Shown: positions 1-11,775 of the stretch, piece by piece
How the letters are laid out: each line of letters starts with the position of its first letter
Numbering within the stretch: the stretch's first letter is position 1
Assembly: GCF_902806685.2 (NCBI RefSeq)
Contig: NC_048549.1
Coordinates: 620,001-684,000 of the forward strand
DNA: 64,000 bases
Origin: Maniola hyperantus
Lineage: Eukaryota > Arthropoda > Insecta > Lepidoptera > Nymphalidae
Reading direction: 5' to 3'
Translations under genes and position numbers: made by a program
Notes under the pieces: model-generated
Seen by the model: only the letters and a program-made list of their open reading frames with translations
Database searches by the model: none
What the model was told of the DNA's origin: nothing

Positions 1-1080
1 CAAGCATACTTTAGAAAGAGGTGCGTGCCTCTTATGATCCCACGATGCAGCCATAGCTGATACAGCATTTTTAGAGTGGTGCTCTCCCACTACAGACCTG
101 TTAATAGGTTTCAAGGAGAGTCAGGCTCACTGCGGTAATATCCACAGGCCTTAACCCAACCTTCAATATTCATGTATTGGTATAATAATGTTGCATTTAT
201 ATTGTGCGTGTATTCAGTAAACACCACAAGGTGGTTAAGTATTCCAACGCATGTCAGAGTACAAACAGAACAGCAGCATTACCTGCCCACTGTGATTGGT
301 AGCTATTAAAGCATGCTAGAATCAACTCAGCAAAGGATTCACAAAGCCCGAGATACTAGGTTCTTCTTCATATAAGAATCACAAAGCATCAAAGGCACTG
401 GGTCTCCTTCGCATAAGCGTCTTCCAACGCGCTCCAACGCATACCAGCAAATAATTCAAAAGTAAACACAGGATACCAGAACAAGACAAAACCAGAAATA
501 GCCGTATGATCTGCCATCGCTAGCCAATCCTATTCTAGTTTCCAATGTAATTAAATCCTAAAGACGAGCCAGGCTCACTGCAGATTTAGTACATGGGCCT
601 ACAACTCAATTTAACATCCACTATACTTGAATGCAACCCCATTAACATACGTTCGCACTATGTGTGAACGCACGCCGATGTAATCACAAATTCAAACATA
701 GCAAACTATTGTCAAGAATGAACAAGGCTCACCATGGCATCTACAGGCCTAATCCCTATCTAACATCTAACTGATAGTCAGACGCCAAACAGAGCCAGGC
801 GCACTGCGATACAAACGCCGAAGCGAGGGAGACTATATCCACAGGCCTAATCCCATCTTCAGCATTTATGTACCTTGTAAGTGTTTGCAATCACCACGGA
901 ATGATAGAAGTCTTCAGAAGAATGTCAGATAGTTCACTAATAACACTGAACGCCATCTCAAGCAAAGATTCACCAAACACATCCCGAGGGACGCGCGGTT
1001 TTCTCCGTCTAAGCAGCCAAATTGTCAGTTCAACCATAAATCGCTCTCAGACTTTAGAAAGTATCGCCCTATAATATAAG
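1..1080. repeat. Degenerate repeated units with CAGGCTCACTGC and CACAGGCCTAA words
   Basis: The pair GAG(C/T)CAGGCTCACTGC followed by CACAGGCCT (or GGGCCT) and then A-C-rich DNA recurs near 119, 565, 718 and 791. The phrase CTCAGCAAAGGATTCACAAAG recurs in changed form near 955. It looks like an old tandem or internal repeat of a transposon. No ORF is convincing. Confidence 0.5.
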
Positions 1081-1626
1081 AAATGTATCCTTGTACTCAA
1101 AGTGGTCCCATTCTCAAATTAGTATTCTTTATTATAAACCTCATGTGTCGCCCCAGCACATAAGTTACAATATTTTTGTATTTTGTATCTCCACATCGCC
1201 GTTTGAATAGAGCACGCTATGAGCGCCACTACGCAACGACGAGCGTGCACACTCACCGTCTCGACCGACGCGTGCGATGCCGCACGCAACGCTAGTTCAG
1301 CAATGAACGCTCCGAGCGCTATTACGCTTTAACCAGCGCGGCGCGCACACAACGCCTCGACGCGGCCCCGCGCATCGCTGTCTGTCTTCGCTCCCGATAA
1401 CCCGTGCGGCGTATATCCTCGATTCCCAATGTTTGCCTACGTTATGCGTTATGAGTTAAAATTGAAACTCTTAAAAGTGAACCTTTATATTCTTATGTGA
1501 AATACTTTACTGCTGTATACTGCTGTATGTACTAACCTAATTTCGATAAATTTATAGCAAAAATTTTGTACTATTTTGCATATTAAAATTTTATAATATT
1601 TTAGTATGCCAGTTGAGTATCGTTAC
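1081..1626. other. AT-rich flank with a CpG-rich block at 1195-1425
   Basis: The block has many CG dinucleotides (GCGCGGCGCGCAC, CTCGACGCGGCCCCGCGC), unlike its surroundings. It has no ORF, and no second copy was seen in the window. It could be an unmethylated regulatory block or part of an unidentified transposon. Confidence 0.3.
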
Positions 1627-1815
1627 AGTAAGTGATGATGCCGTCTGAGATAGTAGCGGGCTAACCTGGAAGAAGTGAGGCAATATTAATTTACTAAGCC
1701 CCTACCCCTTTGGTTTCTACATAGCATCGTACCGGAACGCTAAATCGCTTGACGGCACGACCTTGCCCGTAGGGTGGTAACTAGCCACGGCCGTAGCCTC
1801 CCACCAAACCAGTTC
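1627..1815 (-). mobile_element. SINE family S2 (tRNA-like head), partial
   Basis: Carries the S2 tail in reverse: TAAGTGATGATGC, GCGGGCTAACCTGGAAG, CCCCTTTGGTTTCTACA, GGTGGTAACTAGCCACGG. The tRNA-like head is missing. Confidence 0.75.
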
Positions 1816-2112
1816 AGAGGAAATTTAATAAATTCATTATTTATCCAAATACAAAATACGTTCTTTCAATATGACTCTAGTGTCACATTAATAAAATATA
1901 ATGTAATCAAAAAAAGGTAAATACAAAATGCAATTATCCCGTATCCGAGGGAAGTGGAGAAGTAAGTAGGTAGATATGCTCGACGCAATTTGTTCTCAGT
2001 GTAAACACAAGAAAATTTATTCCATTTCGGGAATAATGTGATAAACGTAGTGCCGTCCGTCCGATCCGAGCTTACGCATAAATGCGGAACGTGACTTTGT
2101 ACTATTTCTTTT

Positions 2113-2635
2113 TAGGGTTCCGTAGCCAAATGGCAAAAAACGGAACCCTTATAGATTCATCATGTCTGTCTGTATGTCTGTCTGTCCGTGCGTATGTCAC
2201 AGCCAATTTTTTCCGAAACTATAAGAACTATACTGTTGAAACTTGGTAAGTAGATGTACTTATTCTGTGAACCGCATGAAGATTTTCACACAAAAATAGA
2301 AAAAAAAACAATAAATTTTGCTTAGAACTGAAACTCGAATAGGTATATATTTTTTTCATCAAACCCATACGTCCACGTATCTATGGATAGGTCCTTAAAA
2401 ATGATATTGAGGTTTCTTCATTTTTTCTAAACTGAATAGTTTGCGCGAGAGACACTTCCAAAGTGGTAAAATGTGTCCCCCCTCTGAATCTGAATGAAAC
2501 TTCCACCGACAATTGGTTTGATCGATATCTAGTAAGTAGTTTCTGATTTATCGTGCAAAATATCGATAAAATACGATTGTAGTATGGAACCCTCAGTGCG
2601 CGAGTCTGATTCGCTCTTGGCCCGTTTTTTTACAG
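2113..2635 (+). repeat. Interspersed repeat family C, near full length
   Basis: It starts TTTAGGGTTCCGTAGCC, has GTCTGTCTGTATGTCTGTCTG, AAACTTGGTAAGTAG, AATATCGATAAAATACG and ends with GGAACCCTCAGTGCGCGAGTC and CTTGGCCCGTTTTTTT. The family has fixed ends but no terminal inverted repeats. A second, shorter copy follows at 2671-2980. Confidence 0.75.
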
Positions 2636-3570
2636 TCAATAGCAGACAAAAAATGTTGTGTAATAGGTACATTTTTAGGGTTCCGTATCTCCATGGAAAA
2701 AGAACCCCTTGTTATCTGGCTCTCTGTCAAGGCCCGTCAAGGGAATCAAAACCTATAAGGTACTGCCCGTCGAGCTATTATAGAATCATGGGCAGGGAGC
2801 AAGAGCACACGTGAAGGAAACATTCGAAAGCCGAGAATTTGTGGTTACATCACTAAAAAAATATTTTTCACGGTTTTTGCGATTCCCGTATAATGAACGA
2901 ATTATTTAGTAATTTACAAGTTTCTACGGAACCCTCAGTGCGCGGGTCCGACTGTCACTTGGCTGTTTTTTTTTTTTGTTTTCTATTGACTTGATATGGG
3001 TGTTAGTCCAGTTAGGTACAGCAGTAGAGGGTGGTCCGAAAGGTCCGTAGTTCGAAGCCAACCTGCTGCATTATTGCCAAACTTTCTCTAAGAATGTAAG
3101 TCATGCTTACATTAAAAAAACAAAACCCACGCACACAAATTCGAGGGTAAAAGCTAGTCTTAATAATACTTGACCTTAAAATGGATTCCTCTCTCTTTGG
3201 CCTACCTCAGCTAATATTCTATGCAAGCCCGAGAGTGGCGCATTTTAGAGAGAGCATTAGCTACACGGGTCAGTTTCATTAATTCATAACGCTCAGGGCG
3301 GCCGAATGTGGTGAGATTAAGGTGATTACACATTTGTCAGAGCCGTACGCTCCGCCCGCAACGGCTATGGTATACTTTATATGAAATGATAAAACCTTCA
3401 CATACCTAACAACACAAATTGCTGCGCGTTCTTTAAAAATACGCTACGATATACCTAGCTGGAAATTTGTTAAAGAAACTACTGTTTCTTTATTCATACT
3501 GATATTTTTCTCTTCAATAGGTAGTAGGTACTAAATGATAGGTTTATTAATTTAAAAATTTATACATAAC

Positions 3571-3795
3571 TAGCTGATGCCCGCGACTTCGTCCGCGTGG
3601 AATTAGGTTTTTTTTAAATAAAAACTCTTTGATTTTCCGGGATAAAAACCTAGTAGCCTATGTCACTCTCCAGGTCTTTATCTATACCCATGCAAAAAAT
3701 CACGTCAATCCGTTGCACCGTTGCGACGCGATTGAAGGACAAACCAATAAACCAACAAACAAACACACTTTCGCATTTATAATAAGGGTACTGAT
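3571..3795 (+). mobile_element. LINE-like 3' repeat family A
   Basis: TAGCTGATGCCCGCGACTTC, GGTTTTTTTTAAATAAAAA, TTTGATTTTCCGGGATAAAA, CACGTCAATCCGTTGCACCG and an end with AAACACACTTTCGCATTTAT then AATAAGGGTACTGAT. Copies begin and end at the same places, as expected of a non-autonomous element or RTE-type LINE tail. Confidence 0.75.
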
Positions 3796-3908
3796 AGAAG
3801 TTAGAGCGCCTGATGATGTCCTCTGATTGGGCAACGGCAGCTGTACCAAGTGACCCACGCGTACTGAGTTCACATTTTAATTTTGATAACATTTTACAGT
3901 AGGTACTA

Positions 3909-4140
3909 ATAAAGGGCTTTTCACAATATTTGCGGTGCGACATTGCATCGTAAAATTCTACGACAAAGCACAACGCATCTTGGGAAAAGGCCCAAAGGTA
4001 TTTTAGAGCCCTTCCAAGAAGAACAAGAACAAGAACGACTGGCAACAACGACATCACATCTCACTGTGATTCCCACGATGCTTTGTGCGTTGCCTGAATT
4101 TTACGATGCGACGTCGCACCGCAAGTAAAAAGGACTTTAA
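3909..4140. mobile_element. MITE family M7, TIRs with TTGCGGTGCGAC
   Basis: Left GGGCTTTTCACAATATTTGC then GGTGCGACATTGCATCG; right CGATGCGACGTCGCACC then GCAAGTAAAAAGGAC. The inverted arms continue inward (AAAGCACAACGCATCTTGGG against CCCACGATGCTTTGTGCG). Confidence 0.7.
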
Positions 4141-5051
4141 TGCGTGCGGTCTAATATGCGATCAACTTCAATGAATCTGTGATTCTCTCTGCCCGTGTGC
4201 CCGCATATCAACCGACGCCCGAAAACAAATCGATGACCTACAAACTCCACATTTAGATTTCATCTAGCGGAAAATCGGGACGACCATATTTTCAGTTTCA
4301 GTGACTGATTGAAAATTGGCATGGGAAAGTCAGTTATACTCTATTGCGGTTTTAGGAGCTATGAGTATCTTTAGTACAATTTCCTGCAGTGCAAATTTTA
4401 TAATTGGAAAACCCACTGTAAATAAACAAGATAATAACCAAGAATAAGCAGATTAAAGCACAAGGGCGGGAACAGCTAATTACGTTATTTGTGAGTGGCG
4501 AATCCCGAGAGTCGGGAAATTATTGCATAAATTAACAAGTTCACGACCAAATGAGGGTACCGGCTCCTTTGTATGGTAGCTGACAGTGAAAAGTGTAGTA
4601 AGTCTAAAGATGAGACAAAACAAAAACAGAATAACATAAAGACAGAAACATAAGATTGCTAAAAAAAATATTTAAACTTAACTGCATCAAATTTGAAAAG
4701 TCAAGTGAAATAAACTAATTACCTAATCACTACCGCGACTATAAATGCAAAATTGTGTTTGTCTATTGGTTTGTCACTCAATCACATTGCAACGGAAGAA
4801 CGGATCAACGTGCGTGAGTTTTCAACCAATCAGATCATTGAGAAAATAAATGACGTGCAAAAGGATAACCTGATTGGTCTATTGAACACGTCTCTGTTTC
4901 AGTGGAAACACATCCTTATACTTCAAAAATGAGTATCAATTTACTTTAATGCTATTATAAAGCGTAATTCAGTTATTCTTATTACATTAGCAGTATGAAA
5001 CAGGTTTCCACTCTAGTAAATGCAATGTTTATAGTCTTTACCTAAGGATCA

Positions 5052-5112
5052 ATACGCGTACCGTACGTCCGTACGTCCGTACGGTACGTAACGGTACGTA
5101 CGGTCCGATCGA
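5052..5112. repeat. Nested CGTACG/GGTACG palindromes
   Basis: ACGCGTACCGTACGTCCGTA is followed by CGTCCGTACGGTACGTAACG and GTACGTACGG. Overlapping self-complementary words could form several alternative hairpins. Nothing similar occurs elsewhere in the window. Confidence 0.6.
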
Positions 5113-5499
5113 ACGGGGTACTTATCACATTTTCAAAATCTAATTATATTCAACAACCCGATAACCGCGACTTCAATCGCGTGGATTTAGATTTTGTAAG
5201 AATCCCGTGGGAACTGTTTGATTATACGGGATACAAAGTATCCAATATCCCATCTCCAGGATGCAAGTTATCTCTGTTGCGAACGTCAAGATCGTTTCAG
5301 AGGTTGAGCTATGTAACATACCGACAGACACACTTTCTAATAATATTGTTGGTAATAGTATTGTTGTCGCACTTGTGGTTGCACATTTGTATAAATGCTA
5401 GTGTTTGATAGTTTTGTGGTGGTTACCACAATAGAAACTAGATGGCGCTGTTCAATCGATGGCGTAGTCCCGAACAAATGTACCGCCGATAGTAATCGC

Positions 5500-5990
5500 A
5501 CTAACGGAGTTTTCTGGAATCTGGACTATATATAGAAGTTTCAAGACATAACCGTCGGCCCAGCTGGCGCTACCGAGCATAACCAACCGCTCGGTGGGAG
5601 ATCTCCCCTTTGGTACGGTCGAGCCTGCACACCGCCCCCGTACAGTTTTAAGGCATACACCCCCCCCCCCCCCCCGATAAAAGGCTCCTTATCGACGATC
5701 AAATATGACCGACATTGCCCTATCTCGTAGGGCTACACAAGTCAACCTTTTTACAGCGTCTTCGCCGGCGAAGACGAGTTCCCCGATTTCTAACATCACC
5801 CGGACGGACTCACGCCACGGCCTCGGGGGCGTAGGGACTAACAAGTAGTCCAACATCTCCACCCATCCCAACGTCATCCTAAGCCGTGGTCGGAGCCTCA
5901 CAGGAGGCGCCCTTAGACCTCTCAAACATTACTTCGAGCCCTAGGGCTCACCCCCAGGCGGAGCTTCGCGCTCGCCTAACTAGCCGATGC
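5500..5990. other. GC-rich transposon remnant with a 16-base C run
   Basis: A minus-strand frame (5689-5925) rich in Arg, Leu and Val is open but has no recognisable motif. The composition and position resemble the 3' end of a LINE. A run of about 16 C lies near 5661-5676. Confidence 0.3.
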
Positions 5991-6354
5991 CTCGCTACAT
6001 CGATCGTGAATTTAGTTAATTAAAAAATCTGTGGGAACTCTTTGATTTTCCGGGATAAAATGTAGCCATGTCTTTAACTATAACCATGAATAAATCACAT
6101 CAATCCGTTGCCTCGTTGCGACGTGATTGAAGAACAAACAAACACACTTTCGTATTTACAATATGGATATTTGACGATTTGAAGGTATAGCTGAAATACA
6201 CAGGAGACTATATGATCGGCTATTACCCCACGTTTTACGATGGGTTCTCGAAAACGCAATAAAGTTATCGGTCGTAATAAAACTTTGTATGTCATCCTGG
6301 CGCCACCTTGCCACCTTTGCTGATAAGAGAATTTGTTATATTATTAATTACTAA

Positions 6355-6560
6355 CTGATGCCCGATACTTCGTCCGCGTGGAATTAGGTTTTCAAAAATC
6401 CCGTGGGAACTCTTTGATTTTCCGGGATAAAAAGTAGCCTATGTCACTCTCCAGGTCTTTTATCTATGCCCATTGCCCATGCAAAAAATCACGTCAATCC
6501 GTTGCACCGTTGCGACGTGATTGAAGGACAAACCAACAAACAAACACTTTCGCACGATAG
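6355..6560 (+). mobile_element. LINE-like 3' repeat family A
   Basis: CTGATGCCCGATACTTCGTCC to AAACACTTTCGCACGATAG. A more degraded copy lies just left at 6001-6165. Confidence 0.75.
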
Positions 6561-6628
6561 CACGTAAGGGGGTCTGCTGCATTTCCACCATAACTATATG
6601 CGGGATGCGTAGTGTAGGTACGTAGGTA

Positions 6629-6792
6629 GAGCCTCAATAGCTCAATCGGTATAGGAGTGGACTGAAAACCGAAAGGTCGACGGTTCAAACCCCGCCCGTT
6701 GCACTATTGTCGTACCTACTCCTAGCACAAGCCTGACGCTTAATTGGAGAGGAAAGGGGAATATTAGTCATTTAAAAAATGGCTTATATTCT
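6629..6792 (+). mobile_element. SINE family S1, head like tRNA-Phe
   Basis: GAGCCTCAATAGCTCAATCGG (A box) leads into GGACTGAAAACCGAAAGG (anticodon-arm remnant) and GGTTCAAACCCCGCCCG (B box). The tail AAGCCTGACGCTTAATTGG, then GGGGAATATTAGTCATTTAA, precedes a T run. It is a SINE, not a working tRNA gene: the acceptor stem does not close. Confidence 0.85.
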
Positions 6793-7008
6793 TTTTTTTT
6801 TTTTTTAAAAAAAAAGGTATAGAAAGTAAAGTTTTATAGGAGCTGGGTAGCTACCTATAGAAGGTACGCGACAGGTAAGATGGCAATTGGGATGGGCACG
6901 CCCCGCACATCCGCACAGCCCCTACGCTAATTATAGCTTGATAGCTACCTTCCTTAGGTAGCTTTAAGCTATTCCTAGCGAGTCAAACATACCACGACCA
7001 AGGCACAG

Positions 7009-7297
7009 TACCCGTAAAACAAGATTTTACGTCTCACCAAACGAAACCAAATTCGAGAGTCGAAATACTTCCGCGTTACAGTAAAATGGACCTAAACAGC
7101 CTTGAATTGAAGTTAAATATTCAATGCCACTGATTTTAATTTCGCAATGTTTCCGCTTGGAGCGCTGGCTGTAGAAGTGTAGACAACTTGAGCTTTAAAA
7201 CAAAGTATTTAAGATCCAGTTTACTGTAACGCGGAAGTATTTCGACTCTCGAATTTGGTTTCGTTTTGTGAGACGTAAAATCTTGTACTACGGGTAC
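7009..7297. mobile_element. MITE family M4, 80-bp terminal inverted repeats
   Basis: The left arm (7009-7090) with GATTTTACGTCTCAC, AATTCGAGAGTCGAAATAC and TTCCGCGTTACAGTAAA returns almost perfectly as its complement at 7216-7297. The 125-base interior shows no ORF. No clear target-site duplication. Confidence 0.85.
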
Positions 7298-7411
7298 AGT
7301 CTGCAAAAACAAGGCTCAGTGGGCATAAGTAGTTTTCCTCGGGTTATATCTTAAAAGTACCTTCTTGTAAGAGTTTACTTGAAAAAAAATATTTCTATTC
7401 TATTCTATTAC

Positions 7412-7600
7412 TAGCTGCCCTGGCGAACTTCGTTCCGCCTAACAGTCGATTCAATTTTTTTTAATATTTCTGTCCATAAGAACCATCCTCGTACTTCAAG
7501 GAATATTATAAAAAAAGAATTAGCGAAATCGGTTCAGCTGTTCTCGAGATTTGCGATGACCAACACATTTGGTGATTCATTTTTATTATAGATTAAACTT
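7412..7600 (+). mobile_element. RTE-type LINE 3' tail
   Basis: TAGCTGCCCTGGCGAACTTC, GCGAAATCGGTTCAGCTGTT, TCTCGAGATTTGCGATGACC and GATTCATTTTTATTATAGAT, the usual tail wording of insect RTE elements. Confidence 0.6.
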
Positions 7601-8015
7601 TTTCACACAATATGTCAATCGCCATAGATCTCTATGCAACAATAATTTAGAGCACGTGCAAACAAATCGCTTCGAACGCTGTTCTAACTTCAAGGTCAAA
7701 ATAATTCACGTGACATTGACATTAGAACAACTTGGCAACGCGCCAAGGGGAAACCATAGCCTTCCATACATTCCATAGACAATCAACGGATTTTCGACCT
7801 TATTTATATAGGCCCAGGACTGCCCAGGAGCGTTGAACATAAACAAATAAGCTAGACTGCAAAACATCGCGAACAAGTTTCATAAACTTGACAGTTCTAC
7901 GGGGACTTTTCGTTTAGTTTTTGTAGACCTTTTATACACATGGCGTCAGATAAAAAGAACTTTGACCTTGGACTTGCGCAGTCGGTGATTTATCGATTTT
8001 TTGTACACAAATTTT

Positions 8016-8182
8016 TTTTTTTAGTGTGATGTAATCACAAATTCACGGTTTTCAGATTTTTCCCCGAATGTCTGCTTATAGACCTACCTACCTGCCAAAG
8101 TTCATGATTCTAGGTCAACGGGAAGTACCCTGTAGGTTTCTTGACAGACCGACAGACAGACAGACAGACACGGAACCCTAAA
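8016..8182 (-). repeat. Repeat family C, 5' part
   Basis: TGATGTAATCACAAATTCAC, ATTCTAGGTCAACGGGAAG, GACAGACAGACAGACACGG and GAACCCTAAAA in reverse. Confidence 0.7.
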
Positions 8183-8533
8183 AGCATTAGCTACGCCGTA
8201 GCCCGTAGCTAATCAGCTGGAGTAGTCAGAGAAAGTTACTATGAAACGCTTTAGTCGCTACGAGTTCGTTCTACGTCATATGCCATTGACTTTCGCAGCA
8301 CTTGGCATTTCGCCAAGGGATCAGTATAACAACCATGCAATTATAACCGATCGGAGAACAAGGCAATTTCTATCTTACACCCATAATTTTAAGGTCGTTA
8401 AGATAATGCCTTGCCAATAATCCGAGAAACTCCTTAATATCCACACTTCAGGATTAATAGTTTCAATCGAGCATTTGGATTTTACGGTCCGTTTTAAGGT
8501 TAGCCAATGTGCGTTCGCTGGCCATATAATCGA

Positions 8534-8795
8534 CTAGCTTATGCCCGCGACTTCGTCCGCGTGGACTACACAAATTTCAAACCCCTATTTCACCCCCTTA
8601 GGGGTTGAATTTCCAAAAATCCTTTCTTAGCGGATGCCTACGTCATAATAGCTATCTGCATGCCAAATTTCAGCCCAATCCGTCCAGTAGTTTCAGCTGT
8701 GCGTTGATAGATCAGTCAGTCAGTCAGTCAGTCAGTCAGTCAGTCAGTCAGTCAGTCAGTCAGTCACCTTTTCTTTTTATATATACAGATTTATC
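8534..8795 (+). mobile_element. LINE-like 3' repeat family B with CAGT microsatellite tail
   Basis: TAGCTTATGCCCGCGACTTC, CCCCTTAGGGGTTGAATTTC, AGCGGATGCCTACGTCATAA, GAGCTGTGCGTTGATAGATC (in variant form) and a CAGT run at about 8714-8765. Confidence 0.8.
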
Positions 8796-8960
8796 CGGAT
8801 AGTGATAATTCAATTGGAATAGCTTAAATTTCAAGCTGTAGGATTTTAATTTAAATAGGTTAAAGTATTAGAAATTATCGTAAAATGCCCAGTCAAATAT
8901 AATTCATAATATATTCGTTTATCATATTCGACATAGTGGATTTATCATGATGACATATGG

Positions 8961-9303
8961 ACCTCCCTGGCGCAGTGGTGAGCGCTGTGGTCTTAAGAGT
9001 GGGAGGTCCCGGGTTCGATTCCTGGCAGGGGTTTGGAATTTTATAATTTCTAAATTTCTGGTCTGGTCTGGTGGGAGGCTTCGGCCGTGGCTAGTTACCA
9101 CCCTACCGGCAAAGCCGTGCCGCCAAGCGATTTAGCGTTCCGGTACGATGCCGTGTAGAAACCAAAGGGGTATTGGTTTAATAAAAAAAAAAAACTGCCA
9201 TACCCCTTTCCAGGTTAGCCCGCTATCATCTTAGACTGCATCATCACTTACCACCAGGTGAGATTGCAGTCAAGGGCTAACTTGTATCTGAATAAAAAAA
9301 AAA
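8961..9303 (+). mobile_element. SINE family S2, full copy with tRNA-like head
   Basis: It begins CTCCCTGGCGCAGTGGTGAG (A box) and GGGTTCGATTCCTGGCAG (B box), so the head derives from a tRNA with Pol III promoter boxes. The body has GCTTCGGCCGTGGCTAGTTA and CAAGCGATTTAGCGTTCCGG, and a tail of AGCCCGCTATCATCTTAGAC, a TTACCACCAGGTGAGATTGC segment and an A-rich end. Confidence 0.85.
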
Positions 9304-9307
9304 CAAT

Positions 9308-9515
9308 TAGCTGGTGCCCGCGACTTCATCTGCGTGGAATTAGGTTTTTAAAAATCCCGTGGGATTTTCCGGGATAAAAAGTAGCCTATGTCACTCTCCA
9401 GTCTTTAACAATATCCATGCAAAATATCACGTCGATCCGTTGCCCCGAAACGACGTGATTGAAGGACCAACCAACAAACAAACACACTTTCGCATTTATA
9501 TAAAGGGTACTGATA
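9308..9515 (+). mobile_element. LINE-like 3' repeat family A, directly after SINE S2
   Basis: TAGCTGGTGCCCGCGACTTC to AAAGGGTACTGATAAG. It abuts the A-rich end of the SINE at 9303. Confidence 0.75.
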
Positions 9516-9888
9516 AGACACCTCATGACGTGAGTCGTACTACATTAACATTAATATTTGTGTTATTAATATTGTAAAAAAAGATTTGTATGTTAGCAGG
9601 AAATAAAGTCTGAAACTACTGGCTGGATTTTAATGCATGCGATAACCAAGGGACAAGGACCATACAGGCATATTCAGCAATTGACACTTCTGTACTCAGA
9701 GGACAACATTATCATTGCGGTCCAGACAAAGCAGCGAGGACGTGCAAAAGACGTTACATCAGATTAAATAACTCTCGTCATCTATTCCATAATCTATCCT
9801 TTGAGTTATCTTACTGACCTTTGTCCTGTAAAGTAGCTAAGTTACTTTGTTACACCCTGTTAGACTTTTCTTCTCTCTATCCTGCCTA

Positions 9889-10012
9889 AGGGCCCTTCCA
9901 CAATACTTGCAGTGCGACGTCGCATCGCAAGTACCACGTACCATTTCCCAAGTAATTTTATGATGCGACTTCGGACCACAAGTACCTATTGTAAAGGGAC
10001 CCTAATTTACAA
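9889..10012. mobile_element. MITE family M7, short copy
   Basis: GGGCCCTTCCACAATACTTG with GTGCGACGTCGCATCGCAAG at the left; CTTCGGACCACAAG and CTATTGTAAAGGGACCC at the right. Same terminal sequence as 3909-4140 with a shorter interior. Confidence 0.65.
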
Positions 10013-10189
10013 GTATAAGAGGAGTTTATTCGTAGCGCGCTCCAAACAAACGTAGTCTGGCATTTGAAACTTGTCAATCAAACTCAATGAAATTTTGTAG
10101 ATAGGTACTATGTACTAAAACTAATATTTATGTCTGATTAAAATATTCAGTTTTAAAGTTACAATTTTCGTAGTAAGATAACTAACTGT

Positions 10190-10365
10190 ATCAAGTGGGG
10201 TATCATATGAAAGGTCTTCTTCACCTGTGCATTCTAAAACAGATTTTTATTTATTTTTATGCATCATAGTTTTGAATTATCGTGCAAAATATCGAAAAAT
10301 ACGACTGTTGTACGGAACCCTCGTTGCGTGAGCCTGACTCGCACTTAGGCGATTTTATTATTACT
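10190..10365 (+). repeat. Repeat family C, 3' half
   Basis: TATCAAGTGGGGTATCATATG to GAGCCTGACTCGCACTTAGG. Confidence 0.7.
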
Positions 10366-10691
10366 AAACTACACCATTCAACCCCCCAATAAAGTACCTT
10401 TCGTTATTAATTAAATGCTCACCAAAACGAATGGCTTAACTAGTAAGAAGTTGACATTGAAATAGTATATTCTTCTTCCAGCGCTAATAATTTAATAAGC
10501 GGCCTTCTGCGCTGTAATGCCAAGGCCTATAGGCTACACTGGATCAAATTAATTGCCTATTTATAACTCACACTAAACTTGGATATATTGTATGTAAGAC
10601 AGGTATACAAATTAGTTACATAATTAAATAATTGTAAACCGTTTTAGTTGAGTCAAAACACTACGTTGGTTCTATAATATTTAACACTAAA

Positions 10692-10870
10692 AGATGCCCG
10701 CGACTTCGTCCGCGTGGATTTAGGTTTTTAAAAATCCCGTGGGAACTGTTGGATTTTTCGGGATAGAAAGACCAAATCGATTGAACGGCTGGGCCGTGAA
10801 AAGCTAGCAGACAAGACAGGCGGACAGACAGACAGACAGACACACTTTCGCATTTATAATATTAAGTATA
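10692..10870 (+). mobile_element. LINE-like 3' repeat family A
   Basis: GATGCCCGCGACTTCGTCCG to ACACACTTTCGCATTTATAA, with a GACAGACAGACAGACA run near the end. Confidence 0.7.
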
Positions 10871-11488
10871 GATGACTACTAATATTTTATTAATGTGAAA
10901 GTGTGTTGTTAATTCTTCAAACACGCCGCAACAGAACATAGTTAAAGTGATTGACTTAGCTGCGCAACTTTTTATCCCGGGAAATCCGGATTTAAAATTT
11001 CCATGTTATATCTTATTAAGTAATAGTAGATCCCATTTCCGAAAAGGAGTTCAAGTCAAAAGCACAGCTAAAAATCTCTGAATTTTTTAGTGGAATTCAA
11101 TGCGGGCTTTCACTTTTAGCTTATAAAATAGATAAGTTGATAAGATAGATAAGTATAGTATAAGATAGTAGTAAGTAGATAAGATAAGTTGTCGGTTTAG
11201 TTTAGTTTAAAGATTATAAACATATAGACTATGTAGGTACATAGGTACATTATTAGCCATTCTGTGCTGGAAAATAAGAGTTACTAAGTAATAGCGTTTA
11301 AAATACAATCCAGCTTGACTAATGCCGGTTTATGAAGCCAAATGGGCTCGCTATGTCGGCTTTGGACCTGTAGCGCTTCTTGTCAGGCGGCCAAAAGATT
11401 AACAACTTCGATATAATTTAGGCACTCACACCCGGAAAAAGCGTATCTTAAGGTATACTTTGGAATTTTCTGGGATTAAAATAGCCTA

Positions 11489-11775
11489 TGGCGCCGATTC
11501 TCTTGTCTTTCTCTAAACTAAATTTAGACTATTTGCATCTTTTTCTTGTTAATATTGCTAGAACGGGACGGAATATGAATTTTACATTTAAAGACTCTAA
11601 ATTTTAGTGTACGCTACAAGTTTAAGCAATAGGCTGGCGACTGAAAGCTACAGTCACGAGGTTTGACAGCTCTAAATTAAATTTAAAACTGTCAAACTGT
11701 ATCTGTCCTTTTCTAAATGCATTAGTAAGTAGAGGATGCGAATACTCTAAAATTTAGGTGTGCACAGAATCAGTA
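11489..11775 (+). mobile_element. MITE family M2
   Basis: About 287 bases with imperfect terminal inverted repeats (GCCGATTCTC at the left, CAGAATCAG at the right) and TAAATTTAGA-like sub-repeats on both sides. It matches the reverse complement of 35220-35508. Confidence 0.65.

Noticed and set aside
3650..4057. 135-codon minus-strand ORF
   Set aside because: It runs through repeat family A and MITE M7 and has no protein motif; the same repeat is interrupted elsewhere.
5689..5925. 78-codon GC-rich minus-strand ORF as a host gene
   Set aside because: No domain, no exon borders, and repeat-like surroundings; kept only as a transposon remnant.
6629..6705. tRNA-Phe-like gene
   Set aside because: The A and B boxes are good, but the acceptor stem does not pair and the same head with the same tail occurs at three other places, so it is a SINE.
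8714..8765. Possible CRISPR-like or satellite array
   Set aside because: It is a plain CAGT microsatellite at the tail of LINE-like repeat B.
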